From Capillidium heterosporum (Eukaryota; Entomophthoromycota; Entomophthoromycetes; Entomophthorales; Capillidiaceae): 64,000 nt of DNA. Each line of letters starts with the position of its first letter. Positions within the stretch are counted from its first letter, which is position 1. This document shows, in pieces, positions 44,265 to 57,828 of this stretch. The notes under the pieces were generated by a model. The model made no database searches, was not told the origin of the DNA, and worked only from the letters and a program-made list of their open reading frames with translations. Position numbers and translations under genes: made by a program. The DNA lies in assembly GCA_016630905.1 (NCBI GenBank), contig WBMQ01000002.1, positions 2,914,001 to 2,978,000 of the forward strand, in the 5' to 3' direction.

Positions 44265-44903
44265 ATGTTCATCAAGCAACTTCTACCTCTAGTTTTAATA
44301 ACGACTACTGTTACCAGTTTTAGTTTCCACAGCCTGTTCAAGAAGTTACATTTACGCAATGGTGACCCAAGTGTCAAGCACAGCTACCCTAACCTCAAAC
44401 TCAACGTCCAAACTTCTTTACTTAACACCAACATCCCTGCCTCCAACCAAGATATTAAGACTAACCCCTTAAAGATTCAAAACTTGGATTACCAGCTGTC
44501 CAAAGTCATTCTAAGCTTCGACTTCCCTTACACTAAAGTTCAAGAGTGTCAGTTCTACTTGGGCAAGTATGAATCGAAAATCCAGAACAAAGATGGAAAG
44601 ATTATAGTAGGTAAGAGTTCCAACTTGAAAAACTCGACCACCTTGAAGTGGAACGACAGCCCCTCCATCAACAAAGAAGATTTGATAGAGTACAAGTTGG
44701 GTCAAGATAGTATTGATATCAAACCTCTATGTGATAAAGTCATCGCTGCAAAGGGAGATAAGCTGGTTTTGACGTTGTTACCCGATATGGCTACCAAGCA
44801 AGATATTCAATTGGACGGGAACGGTGGTGCCCCCATCACTTTGCGAGTCAAGGTGGATAGTTCTAATGCCAACACTGTCCAAGGACATAAGCTTCGTTAC
44901 TGA
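44265..44903 (+). CDS. Secreted DNRLRE-like protein, distant paralogue of the 28452 gene
   Basis: 212 residues, single exon. Signal peptide MFIKQLLPLVLITTTVTSFS, then a basic/Asn-rich linker to about residue 75. The domain follows the order seen in the 28452 protein: LSKVILSFDFPYTKVQECQF (like FWAKILLEFDLP), TLKWNDSP (like TSWNQAP), SIDIKPLCDKV (like VDLSPFC), KLVLTLL and a terminal PITLRVKV (like PKLTI). The cysteine in ECQFYL/QCQLEL and that in PLC/PFC are conserved between the two, suggesting one disulfide. Extracellular; ligand unknown. Domain name by pattern only. Confidence 0.62.
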   Translation: MFIKQLLPLVLITTTVTSFSFHSLFKKLHLRNGDPSVKHSYPNLKLNVQTSLLNTNIPASNQDIKTNPLKIQNLDYQLSKVILSFDFPYTKVQECQFYLGKYESKIQNKDGKIIVGKSSNLKNSTTLKWNDSPSINKEDLIEYKLGQDSIDIKPLCDKVIAAKGDKLVLTLLPDMATKQDIQLDGNGGAPITLRVKVDSSNANTVQGHKLRY

Positions 44904-45649
44904 TTGTTGTAAATAAAATTTAAATGAAATGTAGATGTGCTAGATTCTTTTTAGAAACTAGGATATAGTTTGATTCTTATATTGTATAAGCATTTCGATG
45001 TTTTATAGATATGAAGCGAGGCTATATAGATACAAAACCTTGAAAAATAGTTGGTAAAGACAAGCTGTTAATATGCACTTTATTCAAGTTTAGACTGTTT
45101 AGCAAATAAGCTATTTTACTTTCAAGTAGCTAGGTAAAACAGGTTCAACATGCAGCAAGGTATCGGAACTAGCTTTTAATTTTTTTGACCAAGCCATCGA
45201 ATTCGTATTTGTAAGCTAGGATAGGAGCTTAGTTATCCCAAGAAAAAAGAAGACACATTAACTCTTTTTGGCCTACAATATAGTATGTCTATCACTTTTA
45301 GTTTTTAGAACCATATAAGTGGTTGTCTCGTAAAAGCAACTTTGATGAATTGAATGGAGATGTTTAACCTACTTCAAGACCAATTTGCACGAATATGCCA
45401 GAAGAATGCTGATGTAAAATAGGTCAATTACGATTTACATTAGGTTGAGAAAAGCCCTTTTGAATTGATTGTACTATCTAAAGTTTGCAACCTTACAATA
45501 TTAGAATCGCTCACTCATCATAAAATTATTAGTAGCAAACATGTGAGATGGAGGTGATATTTAACTTTAGAACTGCACAACCTTACAGAATGAGATTGAT
45601 CTATACAAACTAAATTTATCAAAGTGCGTCGCATTCTAAATATACTAAT
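44904..45649. other. Intergenic spacer
   Basis: Nothing recognised apart from sequence upstream of the CAP relic. Confidence 0.4.
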
Positions 45650-46265
45650 ATGAAGTTCAGCACACTTCAACTATTCTGTATTATACTATTCTTACTAGGT
45701 ATAATTATAACCCAAGACATACTCTACAGAATTGTAAAAGCTTTGAATCAAGAGTGTAAACAGCGTGGGTTGAGTGTCATCCTCTACTCCACCAACTTAG
45801 TCAAGGTAGTTCAAATATACTCTGAAAACTTGAGCAAGTTCAAGGCTGAGAACGGAAAGTTGCATGGCTGGTATGATAACCCAAGCAGAAAATTAGAAGG
45901 CAACTCTAGCTGCATGTGGTCTAAGCTTAACAACCTGGTAACCTATTTAGAGTTAAGCTACAAAATCAGTTCCAAAAGAGTAATTACTCCCAAAGTTATG
46001 GCTAGGGCAGTTACTTTATTAGACTATCACAACCCTGTCATCTACAACAAGAGGTAGTGGTTGCAATAATCTTAGTTGGCGGTAAGGATTGGGTATAAGG
46101 GATAAGTACGCTAACATATAGTTCAGTCACGAGAAGGACGATGATAAGAAGTCTGTTCTAGTTTTAGCACAAATCAAGGTTAGCGATTAGGTGCAGAGGC
46201 TGAACGATATGATTGTGTTTTGTAAGAAAAATACTATGATGAGTTCCACTACATCTGAAAATTGA
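45650..46265 (+). pseudogene. CAP-domain gene with damaged 3' half
   Basis: Paralogue of the 33004 CAP gene. The first 135 codons are open: signal peptide MKFSTLQLFCIILFLLGIII, then ALNQECKQRGLSVI, VVQIYSENLSKFKAENGKLH, GWYDN, CMWSKL, VIYNKR. A TAG at 46055-46057 replaces the next residues, further stops follow, then recognisable pieces FSHEKDDDKKS and VQRLNDMIV in shifted frames up to a TGA at 46263-46265. The AVGAGYKDGYATIWFG core is destroyed, so a translated product would lack the last strands of the domain. Confidence 0.75.
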
Positions 46266-47650
46266 GTAAAGTTTCAAGCCATATAGATACTTATCAAAGC
46301 CACATTCATATATTTTAAAATGAATGTAATCTTAAGGCGGCTATTAATGTTTAGTAGATATACTATTTATAGCATTGTATTGAAACAGGATTATATTAAT
46401 CGAATTAGTTCGCTACAATGAGGACAAGGCTGTATATTTGCAAACCGTAATCAAATCTAGTCTTTCGATAATAGATGCAAATAGAACTATAATATCAATA
46501 GTGAGATTTATAGGCATTTAATAAGAAACAATCAAAATAAAAATCGTATAGGAATAAAATCATCTTGGCTTGGACGGTAAGCTTTTTCCAAACAATTATT
46601 TGAAAAGTTCAATAAGTTGTTGATAAGTTCAAGCTAAATAGAACTGGTGTTGAATATAGTAGGCTACTTTCAAAACTATCAGTTCTCATATAAAACAGCA
46701 GAAACTTATTGAAATAAATATGTGCCTTTTTAAGAGATATAATATATGGTTACAAATATGATTAAAAATGATTCCATCTATAGAAATAAATTTACAATTT
46801 ATAACCGATAAAACATGTCAAAAATTGATCTACCGATTAAGATTATACCTGTTGATGACCCAGTCAGCTATTTTGTGCAGTATATAAACAACATATATTC
46901 TAATATGGTTGGACCGATTTGGGCAAAGTAGTTTAAAGGAAAGTTGCTATCCCTACTATAGTCGGAAAATATTAAATAAAGGGGTCCTATTGATTGTAAG
47001 AGATATAAGCGGTGCTATATATTCAAAAACCATGTAAGTAGATGTGGTAACCTGTTAGTAGCTAAGTGAGGAAGATTCAAAGCGAACCATGATGCTTCTG
47101 TCCATTAAATCTCTTGGTCTTAAAATCAATTTTTAACTTATAAAGTCAAATTATCGATCAAGTTATATTTGTGCAGATTTGAGGATTCTTAAACATATTA
47201 CATATATAGTAGTTAATGAAAATATATGTAGCTTGGGCAGAGCGGCCCAAATCCCTTTATTGAATGTATCTTTAGATATTTTGGTACTACTAGCGATACT
47301 TTGTCAAGGATAATATGCGTCGTAGATAACTGGAATAATAGTTTTAAGTTTAAATGTGCTGAACGTATTATAAGATTGTATTTAAACAGCTATATATCTA
47401 CAATTAATGATACCCAAAAACTTATATAATTGTAGAATAGGTAAGAAGCCTTTAGTATTTTTTTGAATAGTGCTAGGCCTAAATTTCAACCATTAGTTTG
47501 ACAACATTCAGCTGCTGAGATTTGGGTTCAGTATTGTGTAAACTAAAATTCAATGTTTTATATCAATCCTTTATAGATGTCTTTGTTATGCCCTTTATTA
47601 CATTATGAAGATAAGCAGTACCTTTAGCTATTTACTCCTCTATCTATCGA
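46266..47650. other. Intergenic spacer
   Basis: 1.4 kb of AT-rich DNA, no supported feature. Confidence 0.4.
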
Positions 47651-48200
47651 GTATATAAATCCAAAAAATAGCTTTTCAGTTTTTAAACTTTGATATATCG
47701 GATATAATCCCCCATATTTTAGCTTAAAAAATGCAACTGTTTAAAGCACTATTGTTCATTATCATCTTTGACCCAAGCTGATCAAAGATGAAACTAAACT
47801 ACAACAAGGTGTAAATAAACTTAAGGAAGGCGTCAATTTAAGTGATGATAGGAAACAGATGATGCCTGGTAAGGATGAGTCTTGGCTTTACTCACCTTTT
47901 CCCTTAAATTTATTAGGACCTAATTAAACTTGCACAGTCACGGCCTACTATAAAATATGGATGATCGGCATTCACTCAAGTTGATTGATCGTAGTTTATA
48001 ACCTTTACAGGTTCTAATTTTGAGTTGAGTGAGGCTTAACATGATGTTTACTGTGGTCCAATTGATAAAATGATAGACTACAAGTTACTGTAGGTATTAA
48101 AAAATTCAAGGAGCTGGCCAAATAAAAAGAGGCTGATAATACTGCTTCTAAAAAGTCATTTGTACCTGGTAGTATGGAGTTCCGATCGCTCCATACTCAC
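47651..48200 (+). pseudogene. Decayed secreted-protein gene, family unclear
   Basis: A TATA box (GTATATAAAT, 47651-47660) precedes an ATG at 47731 that starts a signal-peptide-like MQLFKALLFIIIFDPS, then stops. The following DNA reads in another frame KLIKDETKLQQGVNKLKEGV and KQMMPGKDESWLYSPF before further stops, and looks once coding. No family could be named; it may be a member of one of the secreted families nearby. Confidence 0.35.
48172..48196. repeat. Short perfect hairpin
   Basis: GTATGGAG and CTCCATAC separated by nine bases, an 8-bp perfect stem. It lies in the 3' flank shared by ATG3 and the relic; could be a chance palindrome or a 3'-end signal. Confidence 0.3.
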
Positions 48201-48395
48201 CTAAGTAATAAAAAGTTTGGAAATAGGCTGTAGCTACTAACTTGTGCTAAGCACGATCCAATAAATTTGATATATATTGCATAGAAACTATATAATAATA
48301 AAGTACAAGGTACATACATTTGTATTTTAAAAGTATACATCGATTAAGAACAGGTAGCTGATCGTAGTTACCAATGGATCAAACTTAAGATAGCG

Positions 48396-49616
48396 TTACT
48401 CGGCATCGATAGTGTAGTCATAGTCCATAGTTGGTAGTACACACGAGATAAATTTGAGAAAGAGGATCATATATCTAGATGATAGAAAAATTGTTGTAAT
48501 AAGTACACAGGAATTCCAAAAACAACCAAAAACTTACTGATCTACTCGTATTTCGGTCTTGTTTGAATCCTTGGCCATTTGAATGAGCTTCTTCATAACT
48601 TCGGCATGCTTACAGGGATGGATGGAAGCCCAATCAGTTGATAAATGGGGGTGGGGTTCATAAGTGACTGTGCGCTGAGCGTGGTCCTGTGAGATATCTT
48701 GAAAGATCTGCTCTGAAGTGAGGGAGTTGTTATCTTCGGTGTAGCCGAACAACCATACTCTCGGGGTCTGGTAGTACTTATCGTAGGTGATGGCGATATC
48801 ATAGGTACGTGTCTTCAAAAGATTATTGTCGTCACTGGGTTCTGGGGCTTCCTCAACTACGGCTGGTTCTACGGTAGCCTACGTGAGATTGGATTAGTAG
48901 GATAATCAAGGTCAAAAATAATTACTGAGTTGTCTTCGAAGTCGTCGTTATCGTCGATATCAGGGATATCATCTATGTCTGGAATCTCATCGTGTGCATT
49001 CCCGTCCAAATCTGGTGAGGTGGCATCATGATCACTAACTTTTAGCTTGTCCACTCCATTAGTCAAGTCAGATACGGCATCGTCTTTATTTATCTCATCT
49101 TCAATTTCCAAAATAGTTTGGGTAAAATCTTTTCCACCTAGCTAGATAAGTACTTATAAACCTGCAAAACTTACTGGAATTTTGGAAAGCGGAAACCCAA
49201 CCCTCTCCATCGTCATTCTCAACAATCATCTCTTCAGTATTTCCTAAATCTTTAACTCTACGAAGGCATGGAACTAATGGATGGGTCAGATAAGTTTTCA
49301 TAAAACGCTTTACCATTTTTCGTTATCAAATACTGTTTATTTTTCGGCAAGTAGTCTCTGTACTTGGAGCTTTCACCCGATTCCCTATATCATTGTTATT
49401 AAAGCAAATCAATTTCAAATTACCAGGTCCAGGTTGGACATTTGTAAACTAAGAAATCCCCAGCTGCTATGAACTACCCAAAAGTCAATTTAATCTAATA
49501 AATTTAGTCATTACCTCTTCAGCTGTCAAGTATCCAGTCTCTGAAAAGTTGGATTCCTTTAGGAGAGGGTTTACGTACTCCCTTAAACCGTGAAAGACAT
49601 TGTGTAGCGATTTCAT
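48396..49616 (-). CDS. ATG3: Autophagy E2-like enzyme Atg3
   Basis: E2-like enzyme that conjugates Atg8 to phosphatidylethanolamine. Seven exons: 49515-49616, 49424-49473, 49314-49384, 49175-49273, 48926-49137, 48538-48878 and 48396-48474, giving about 317 residues, the normal length. N-terminus [20 protein letters not shown] and [16 protein letters not shown] match the Atg3 start. NVPCLRR begins the flexible acidic region ([13 protein letters not shown]). The E2 core has [20 protein letters not shown], and the catalytic cysteine is in [11 protein letters not shown]. The C-terminus is [20 protein letters not shown]. Introns are 36-49 nt except a longer one (63 nt) before the last exon; several reading-frame joins confirm each border. 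Confidence 0.94.
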
Positions 49617-50347
49617 GATGTATTTCGACTGCCCTTTCTTGTTGAAGTTAAGTGTTGCTTCGATATCGAACTGAAATTAAGCGATTAGATTCAAGTTGTG
49701 ACTTACCTAAATGCTAAGCCAATTTAAAGTGTGAGCTGTAAATAGTTTGTAAACTATCAAATTCAACGAATAGACATGCACTATTATATATTTTATAGGT
49801 GAAGGCAAATATCCTCTGAATAAACTCAAAGAATCTGCAAAAATTTAGCAGTCTCATTTCAATACCTTCATTTCTCGGAAAATTTCCGACTTTATATATA
49901 GCTCAGCTAAACCTTTGCAAAAAATGTAAAAGGCTATATGGGGTAGAGGATATAAGCACCTAAGCTGCTTACGTTGAAAACTATAGAAACTACAGATTTT
50001 AAACAATCCCTACTATATTTGGAGAATTCAACATCTCAAAATATATTTTACTGCAAAGGTATAGTATGTTTCATCGAGATAAGGCAATGACTTTAGTAAG
50101 GTAAAAATAACCAAAATAGCCAATGGTGGGAATATAGTTAATGTTAATTTTAGTCTATTAAAATAAATCTATGGAAAGTTGAGCATATAACACTCATTTA
50201 AACCTTCAATAATGTATAGGTCACTTGAGAACTCGCTTACTTTTGATACGTCTCTAAATACTATATTTTAGAATTGATTTGTACGATACTAGTAAAAATT
50301 AAGAATCACAGTATCCTTCTTTACCTAGAATTAGAGTTACCCTACCA
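49617..50347. other. Intergenic spacer
   Basis: Between the ATG3 start and the exonuclease stop, both minus strand. Presumably the ATG3 promoter. AT-rich, no motif assigned. Confidence 0.4.
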
Positions 50348-51649
50348 TCATGTGCATTTAAGTAGGTTCGTAAGCTTTTCGGTGTAGTCGTTGTACTTCA
50401 AGATGGAGTTTGGGTAGATGCAGTAACCGTAGGTCCGCCACAAGATGATCAAATCAGCTATCACTCGGGTATCAACCCATCCACTGTGTGCGTTGCCATG
50501 GAACTTGATTCCAAATAGGTCAGCGACAGCAGTTAACCCCGGTATACAGATATTCGGTACAGTTAGATCGAGGTGAGGGATTGGTTGTCTGAGGTCCTCC
50601 CCATCCTCTTTAGCTTTCTGTAGAGCCTTCAAGATTTGGGAAGCCAGCCGTTGCACGTCTACGTACCTATAGCTATTGGCATAGAAATCCTTGGGGAACG
50701 GTATTTGGTGCAGCTGGCAGTTGATCTGAAGGAAGTGGTTAAAGTCACTGGGACCGAAACTGGCAAATGTGATAACTTGAGATAGTGGATCTGATCCAAG
50801 GAGTTAAATTTTAAGTTAAAATATAGAAGATACCATCGATTGGGCTTTGGTCTCTAGCTGCAAGTTGCTCTAACCAAACCTTGAAACTCGATAGGACGGT
50901 GGGAAAGTCGGGGCTTATGTCGATGGTTTCCTTTTTAAGATACCTGGCATTAGTATGGCTAAATATAACACAAAGTATATACTTGAGTTATCCCAGTAAG
51001 TTTCGTGCAATACTTTGTCAAAAAGGGGCAAAACGTGGGTCGTACGTAGGAGTGAAATCGACTAACCTTTAGTAAAAAGTAAATCGTTAGCAAATATGAA
51101 TCTTGTTACTATAGTGTTGGTTTTTGTGTCGATAGCATATGCTGGGAACTCGATAATCTCATTCAGCTTGCCCGACAGCTGAGGCTTGTCACTACATGTA
51201 GCTTCAAAGTCTATACATACCAAGTATCTTCCTACACCATCATAGTCTCCTAAAAGAGGTTTGATAATATCCACCTTCTCAATATTTTTGGCCACTGAAA
51301 CGTCGAAGAGGAGCCGCTGTAACGTAAGCTCATCGCTACCAGCTGGGTAAAAGATTTTGAGCTCGGTCAGTTCAGCCTCCAACCCACCTATCCCTAACTT
51401 TCTGATACGCCTCCTCAATTTGTTATATTTCTTACTCAATCTTTTACTGTCGAACTCTGGCTTCAAATCCTTTATACTGGGCTCGACTCCAATTTCATCC
51501 TGAACTTCTATTGCTATAGATACTGGAATTGAGTCATTCGTTATGGGGTTATCTACCAGTTTCGCATCTTCATCGCTAGAGTCGATTTTAAGTTTGCTGA
51601 ACCATAGGTCAGATAAAATGCTATCTGTTTGAATCTGGTCCTCCACCAT
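50348..51649 (-). CDS. ERI1-like DEDDh 3'-5' exoribonuclease
   Basis: Exons 51110-51649, 50983-51066, 50834-50930 and 50348-50790 give about 387 residues. The N-terminal ~130 residues hold a basic stretch (KRLSKKYNKLRRRIRKLGIG) and a SAP-like segment. The exonuclease fold has all five catalytic residues: Asp and Glu in YLVCIDFEATCSD, Asp in ASFGPSDFNHFL, His and Asp in HSGWVDTRVIADL. In between is RFHSYVRPTF and KYCTKLTGITQ as in ERI1/THEX1 proteins, which trim histone mRNA, rRNA and small RNAs. The acceptor of intron 2 is set at AAAAAG by frame although an earlier CAG exists. Unusually for ERI1, a long insert separates the third and fourth motifs. Confidence 0.87.
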
Positions 51650-52106
51650 ACTGCTGTTTTATTATTGAAGTAAACTAATGTAAGTGTTAAGCCCTGCTTT
51701 TGCCTTCAGGCTGAATTTTAATCGGACTGTAAACAACTTTTCGAAAACTGAGTTGAGCGATGAATCGAAAAAATAAGATCGAAATAGGAAATAGTAAATT
51801 TAAAAGCATATTTTATTAAAAAATATACAAAAGCTTATACCGCATAAAAACAAAGGATATATATTTATGGTATCGAGTGCTTTAAATCTAATGAGAAAAA
51901 GACATATATTTTAAAAATCCATTGTTACATAAAGAATAATAGCAGAAGTTTAATTCAATCCTAAGTACAACGTCACAAATAATAAATAGTACACCAATAC
52001 AAACCCCATTGTCTTACATAAGCTACTATACGTTGATCCTATTTACAAATAGACATCTAAAGTAGGTCTGATCCGGTTCATCGCGCCAATTAACTTTAGC
52101 AGGAGC
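51650..52106. other. Intergenic spacer
   Basis: Upstream of the exonuclease, downstream of the RBR ligase. AT-rich, nothing recognised. Confidence 0.4.
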
Positions 52107-54141
52107 TCAGTGAAAGAACCAGTTAGCTAGGCGATTGACGACTTCATTACGAAATCCAGGATGATGCGCGACATGTGGCATAACTTCTAAGCAAAAGTAT
52201 AAGTAAATTCAAAATATCTTTAAAGTTGTGTAGTTACCACCACCGTTGGCAAGTTTGGGGTTACTTTGAATATACCGCTCCCGCTCCAACTCGGCCGCTT
52301 TGAGGGCTTCCGAGGCGTCATCAGGATCGCGGTACAGGTCGCAGCGGCGACACTTGGTACAGGGCTGACCGACGTCAAACCTAAAGTGGTCGCAGAAGTG
52401 CTGGTAGGACTGTACTTTGATATCCTGTCGGCACAAATAGCACATGACATAGCCACACCTACACGTCATTTTGTTGCATCCGTCCAGCTTGGTAAAGCCG
52501 AGGTTACAGTTGGGACACTATAATTTCAATTTTAACATGTGAAAACTAAAGGTTTACTTACGGTACGCTTGACAGCGTCGGCCATGGCTTGTTCAACTTT
52601 GAGGCGTAGGGCTTCCTTTTCATCCTGGAGACACTGGTGACTCGGTAGGCACTGCTGGAAGCAAGTGCGGCACGACAATCGCCCACAGTCCTTACCATGA
52701 CACTGAAGGAAGGGGTATGCCGATTTCTGTATAAAGATAGATGGTACGCCGTTGGGGAAGTAGGCTAAAGGATCAATATCCAATATTTGTACGGAAGCTA
52801 GGGCAATGAGAGCTAAGGTAAATATGTGCAGTGGCAAGACTAGTAGGAAGAAGGGTATCGGAAAGCTAGCTAGCGAACGACTCCCAATAAAAAGCCCGAT
52901 GAAGAATAGTATACGATCCACTTTAACCTTCCGTAAAGCTGGACCGGTGTCCACTTCGCAATACTTACAAAATGGGCAGCGGGCTAGCCTCAAATTGGAT
53001 CGCTCCAGTGCCAAATTCAAGCTAGCCTGGTGTAGGTCCTCCAGCTTTTGATTCCCTAAAGCCCGTGCCAACTCGGCCTCAGGGAACTTGCTGCTACAGT
53101 CAGAACAGTCGATACAGTTGACACTTCCATCTAGACTCAGTTGGGTTTGGCCGTAGATGAGTTCGGTGACATAATGGTCGACACATTCATAACAAAACAG
53201 ATGCCCGTCGCTGCATTGGATTAACGATTCGAAGGGGTAGCCCGAATAACAACACTGGCAATTTATAAGTTGACGGAGTTTATCATACTGTGCTGTGTTG
53301 ATAGCGACCGCTGTCTCCCAGTCGCTGGTGGTTGGGTCGACTGCTCCAAGCTTGGAGACTGCTTCGACATCCTGTAGGAGCTCTAGGTCGAACATAGAAG
53401 CATCGTGAGCTATTTTCCTTGGACTAACCATTTCCATTAGTACGTTGATCCAGCTGAAAGTTGCTTTTATAGGTTCCAATCGCTGCCACGCCAACATGTA
53501 GTCAAAGTTGGTCTCAGCTAACACTGCTCTTATCGTGGATTTGGGAACTTTGGGGTAAAGGTTGAGAAATCGGTAGTAGCTACCCATACGGTATGCGTCA
53601 CCCTTAAACATGTCGGTAGGTTCTATAAGATGGTAGAACTGACGTTTTGGAGTTACTTGGGCTGCCAGTAGACATTCCACAGACTCATAAAGCACTGAGT
53701 GTGAATAGCTGAGAATCGTCTGGCGGAGGTAGCCAAGTTGGACATCGGGGAATAATTCGTTGAGAATATTCAGGTAGTAGTTGCGGACCGTATGTGAGTA
53801 TGGGTCATGTACACATTCAGTTGGTATTGTCGGGTAGTGGCTGGAATTGAGTTGGAATAATTTAGCACATACTCGAGATACATGGTTGTCTTTGTAATGG
53901 CGGCAACAGTTCTCCAGGTATAAAGGATCTTATATTTTGTTACGAAAGCTTAGTTTAAAATAATGTTACCTGCTTCTGGGAACATGCATTGTAGTTCGTA
54001 CACTTGTTTGGCATATTCACTGGACTTCAAGATGCTCGCCGTTGTCCTTTCACTTTTGGTCGGCTTAGTATCGTAGTAATGGTGGAATCTTTGGTCGATA
54101 GAGTCGCCAACTCGTAATAGATTAGCTAAATTGTTCCACAT
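52107..54141 (-). CDS. RNF216-like RBR E3 ubiquitin ligase with hydrophobic insertion
   Basis: Exons 53970-54141, 52562-53928, 52238-52517 and 52107-52186 give about 632 residues. N-terminal CUE-like helices (VLAETNFDYMLAWQRLEPIK) precede RING1 (CQCCYSGYPFESLIQCSDGH, LFCYECVDHYV), then an IBR (CPFCKYCEVDTG ... QCHGKDCGRLSCRTC) and RING2 (CPNCNLGFTKLDGCNKMTCR, CGYVMCYLCR). The GCNKMTCRCG motif with its catalytic cysteine is characteristic of RNF216/TRIAD3 ligases, which form a ubiquitin thioester before transfer. Odd: within the IBR, residues about 395-440 form a long hydrophobic stretch (ILFFIGLFIGSRSLASFPIP followed by FFLLVLPLHIFTLALIALAS), not expected in this zinc domain and possibly two membrane segments. 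Confidence 0.88.
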
Positions 54142-54942
54142 TGTGCTTGTATGCCTAAGCTTTCTAGTTGAAAGATCGTTTGGTTGCTTTATACAAGTTG
54201 GCTTGAGATGATAGATTTGAAATTAAATTTCAGTTCAATTTCAAAGCTTCTATTCAAGAGAAAAACAGTTTAGGGAGGTTTCGCTTTGATAATCAAAATC
54301 TATGGAATTTCCATTGGTTTAGTACACCTAACATTTCCAATACCATCTCTTCCAAGTCAGGGTTAACTATTAAGAAACCGGTGGACCTACTGGAAAATTA
54401 AATCCTGTATGCCTTCAAGGTGGTAGTTGAGTTTTCAAATGTAAAGCTTGATAAAATACATTTGAAATTGACATTATATTCATATCTTATTATTATCTTA
54501 AATAGCAGGTGTCCGTTAACTTTATACTTTGCATATCAATCATAAATATGCCTTTTATGTTATTTTAATTAGAAACTACCTATATAAGCTTATTTTTACA
54601 GTCAATTGAAATGTGCTACTAGATGCAAAAATAGTCTTATAGTTAACTTAAACTCTAAAGAAACTATCAATACCAAACAACATACTTAGTATTTGAATAT
54701 CAAGATAAACTAAAAGTGCAGCAAAGAAAGCCAAGAAATACCAACCATTTCTACAATTAAAATCCATTTTACTGAGAAGATCAAAAAATGGTGGGGGAGG
54801 GGAAGGGGATAAACCAAGATCGAAAGTAAAAGGTACGCTTAACAAACTTGACTTCAGTAAATTTCTAAAAGGAGTCACAAAGCAAAGGACAACCGAAAGA
54901 TCATGTGGAAGGAGGCATAGATTGGTCGATACGAGGACGTAC
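54142..54942. other. Intergenic spacer
   Basis: Contains a minus-strand open stretch at 54648-54878 with a proline run and a hydrophobic segment but no upstream ATG; the first ATG would give only about 39 residues. Not called as a gene. No other content seen. Confidence 0.4.
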
Positions 54943-56591
<1,649 letters not shown>

Positions 56592-57828
56592 GACTAAATT
56601 AATCGGTTTAGGTTTGTTTTGTTTCTAGTTGAAAAAGTTCGACAGCCAACTTTTGAAATTTGAAGCTTTATCATGTTTACTATTCCTGCCTGTTGATTGG
56701 TTGGTTTTACCCTAGAATTCAGGGTTTGGAGTTTAACTTGGATTCTGGAGGTTTATGAGAATTTTCAATTAGACTTCCATATACGACATAGCTATTGGTC
56801 TGGTTGAATTATGAGCCTAATAATAGCTTATTTATTGGTGATATATTATCAAGGATAGTCTTTTTATAGATATGAATGGCTAATATTTGAAGGATTAGAC
56901 TGCATTGTTGCTATGATGGGGGATGAGTCACTAACGATAAGGAACTATACTATATTTTAGATTTACTATGATTTCCTTTAGCCAACTAGATATAAATTGA
57001 TGGTATAAACAATGGGCAATCTATTAAATATAAAAATTAGCCTGCTATTATATCTGGTAGTTATAAAATAAACCTACTGAAATATGTTAGAAATATATTT
57101 AGCTTGAATACCTATAACCTAACGTGATACTCTTGGATCATGATATTACAAGTGTATATTGTGAACCTTTGACCAACTATGTATACTTTTAGCCAGGTCA
57201 GAAAATATTTATTTATCTGTATATACGCTTGCTGAGCCTAAATTATAAGAAATTATCCTTATATATAGTTGAAAGCATGTTCATTGTTGATATTCTTTTA
57301 ATTCAGTCCTTCGATAAATTGAATATAAAATAGTAATGTAAGTTTTGCACTACAAATATATACTTTCTTCAACTAAACTGGTACTTTATAGCTATGTTCC
57401 ACTTTGTTTTTTCAAAGCGATGTAAATTGTACTCTATAAGTTTTCAGGTGTTATTAGCTTACAAAGGTCATCCCGCTTTACAGTTTAACGATACACATCC
57501 TTAGCTATCATTAATAATCTATTTGTTTCCAAGCATTTAGAATTAAAGTTTGTACTTTAGTACAAAACTACTATGTCAATGAAGTTGATATGAACTAAAG
57601 TTAACAATCAATCTATCACTAAAATTAACTTTTTATTAATTAAAAAAGTGCTAGACATAGGATAGAATAGCCAAATGTTTAATCAGTATCGGAAGCTAAA
57701 ATAATTTATTTGGCAGTGCAGGATAGTAAATCTGCTTATTGATACAAAGGTTCGCGAAAACAAAAGTTAAGCTGAACTTTTAAATAGAGGAACGGCACAG
57801 TTAAATAGAAATTCTATACCTTGACCTT
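56592..57828. other. Intergenic spacer
   Basis: 1.2 kb upstream of the adenylosuccinate synthetase gene, AT-rich. No gene or clear regulatory motif seen. Confidence 0.4.

Noticed and set aside
54648-54878. Minus-strand 76-codon frame with proline run and membrane-like segment
   Set aside because: No ATG at its start; the first ATG leaves about 39 residues and there is no splice evidence.
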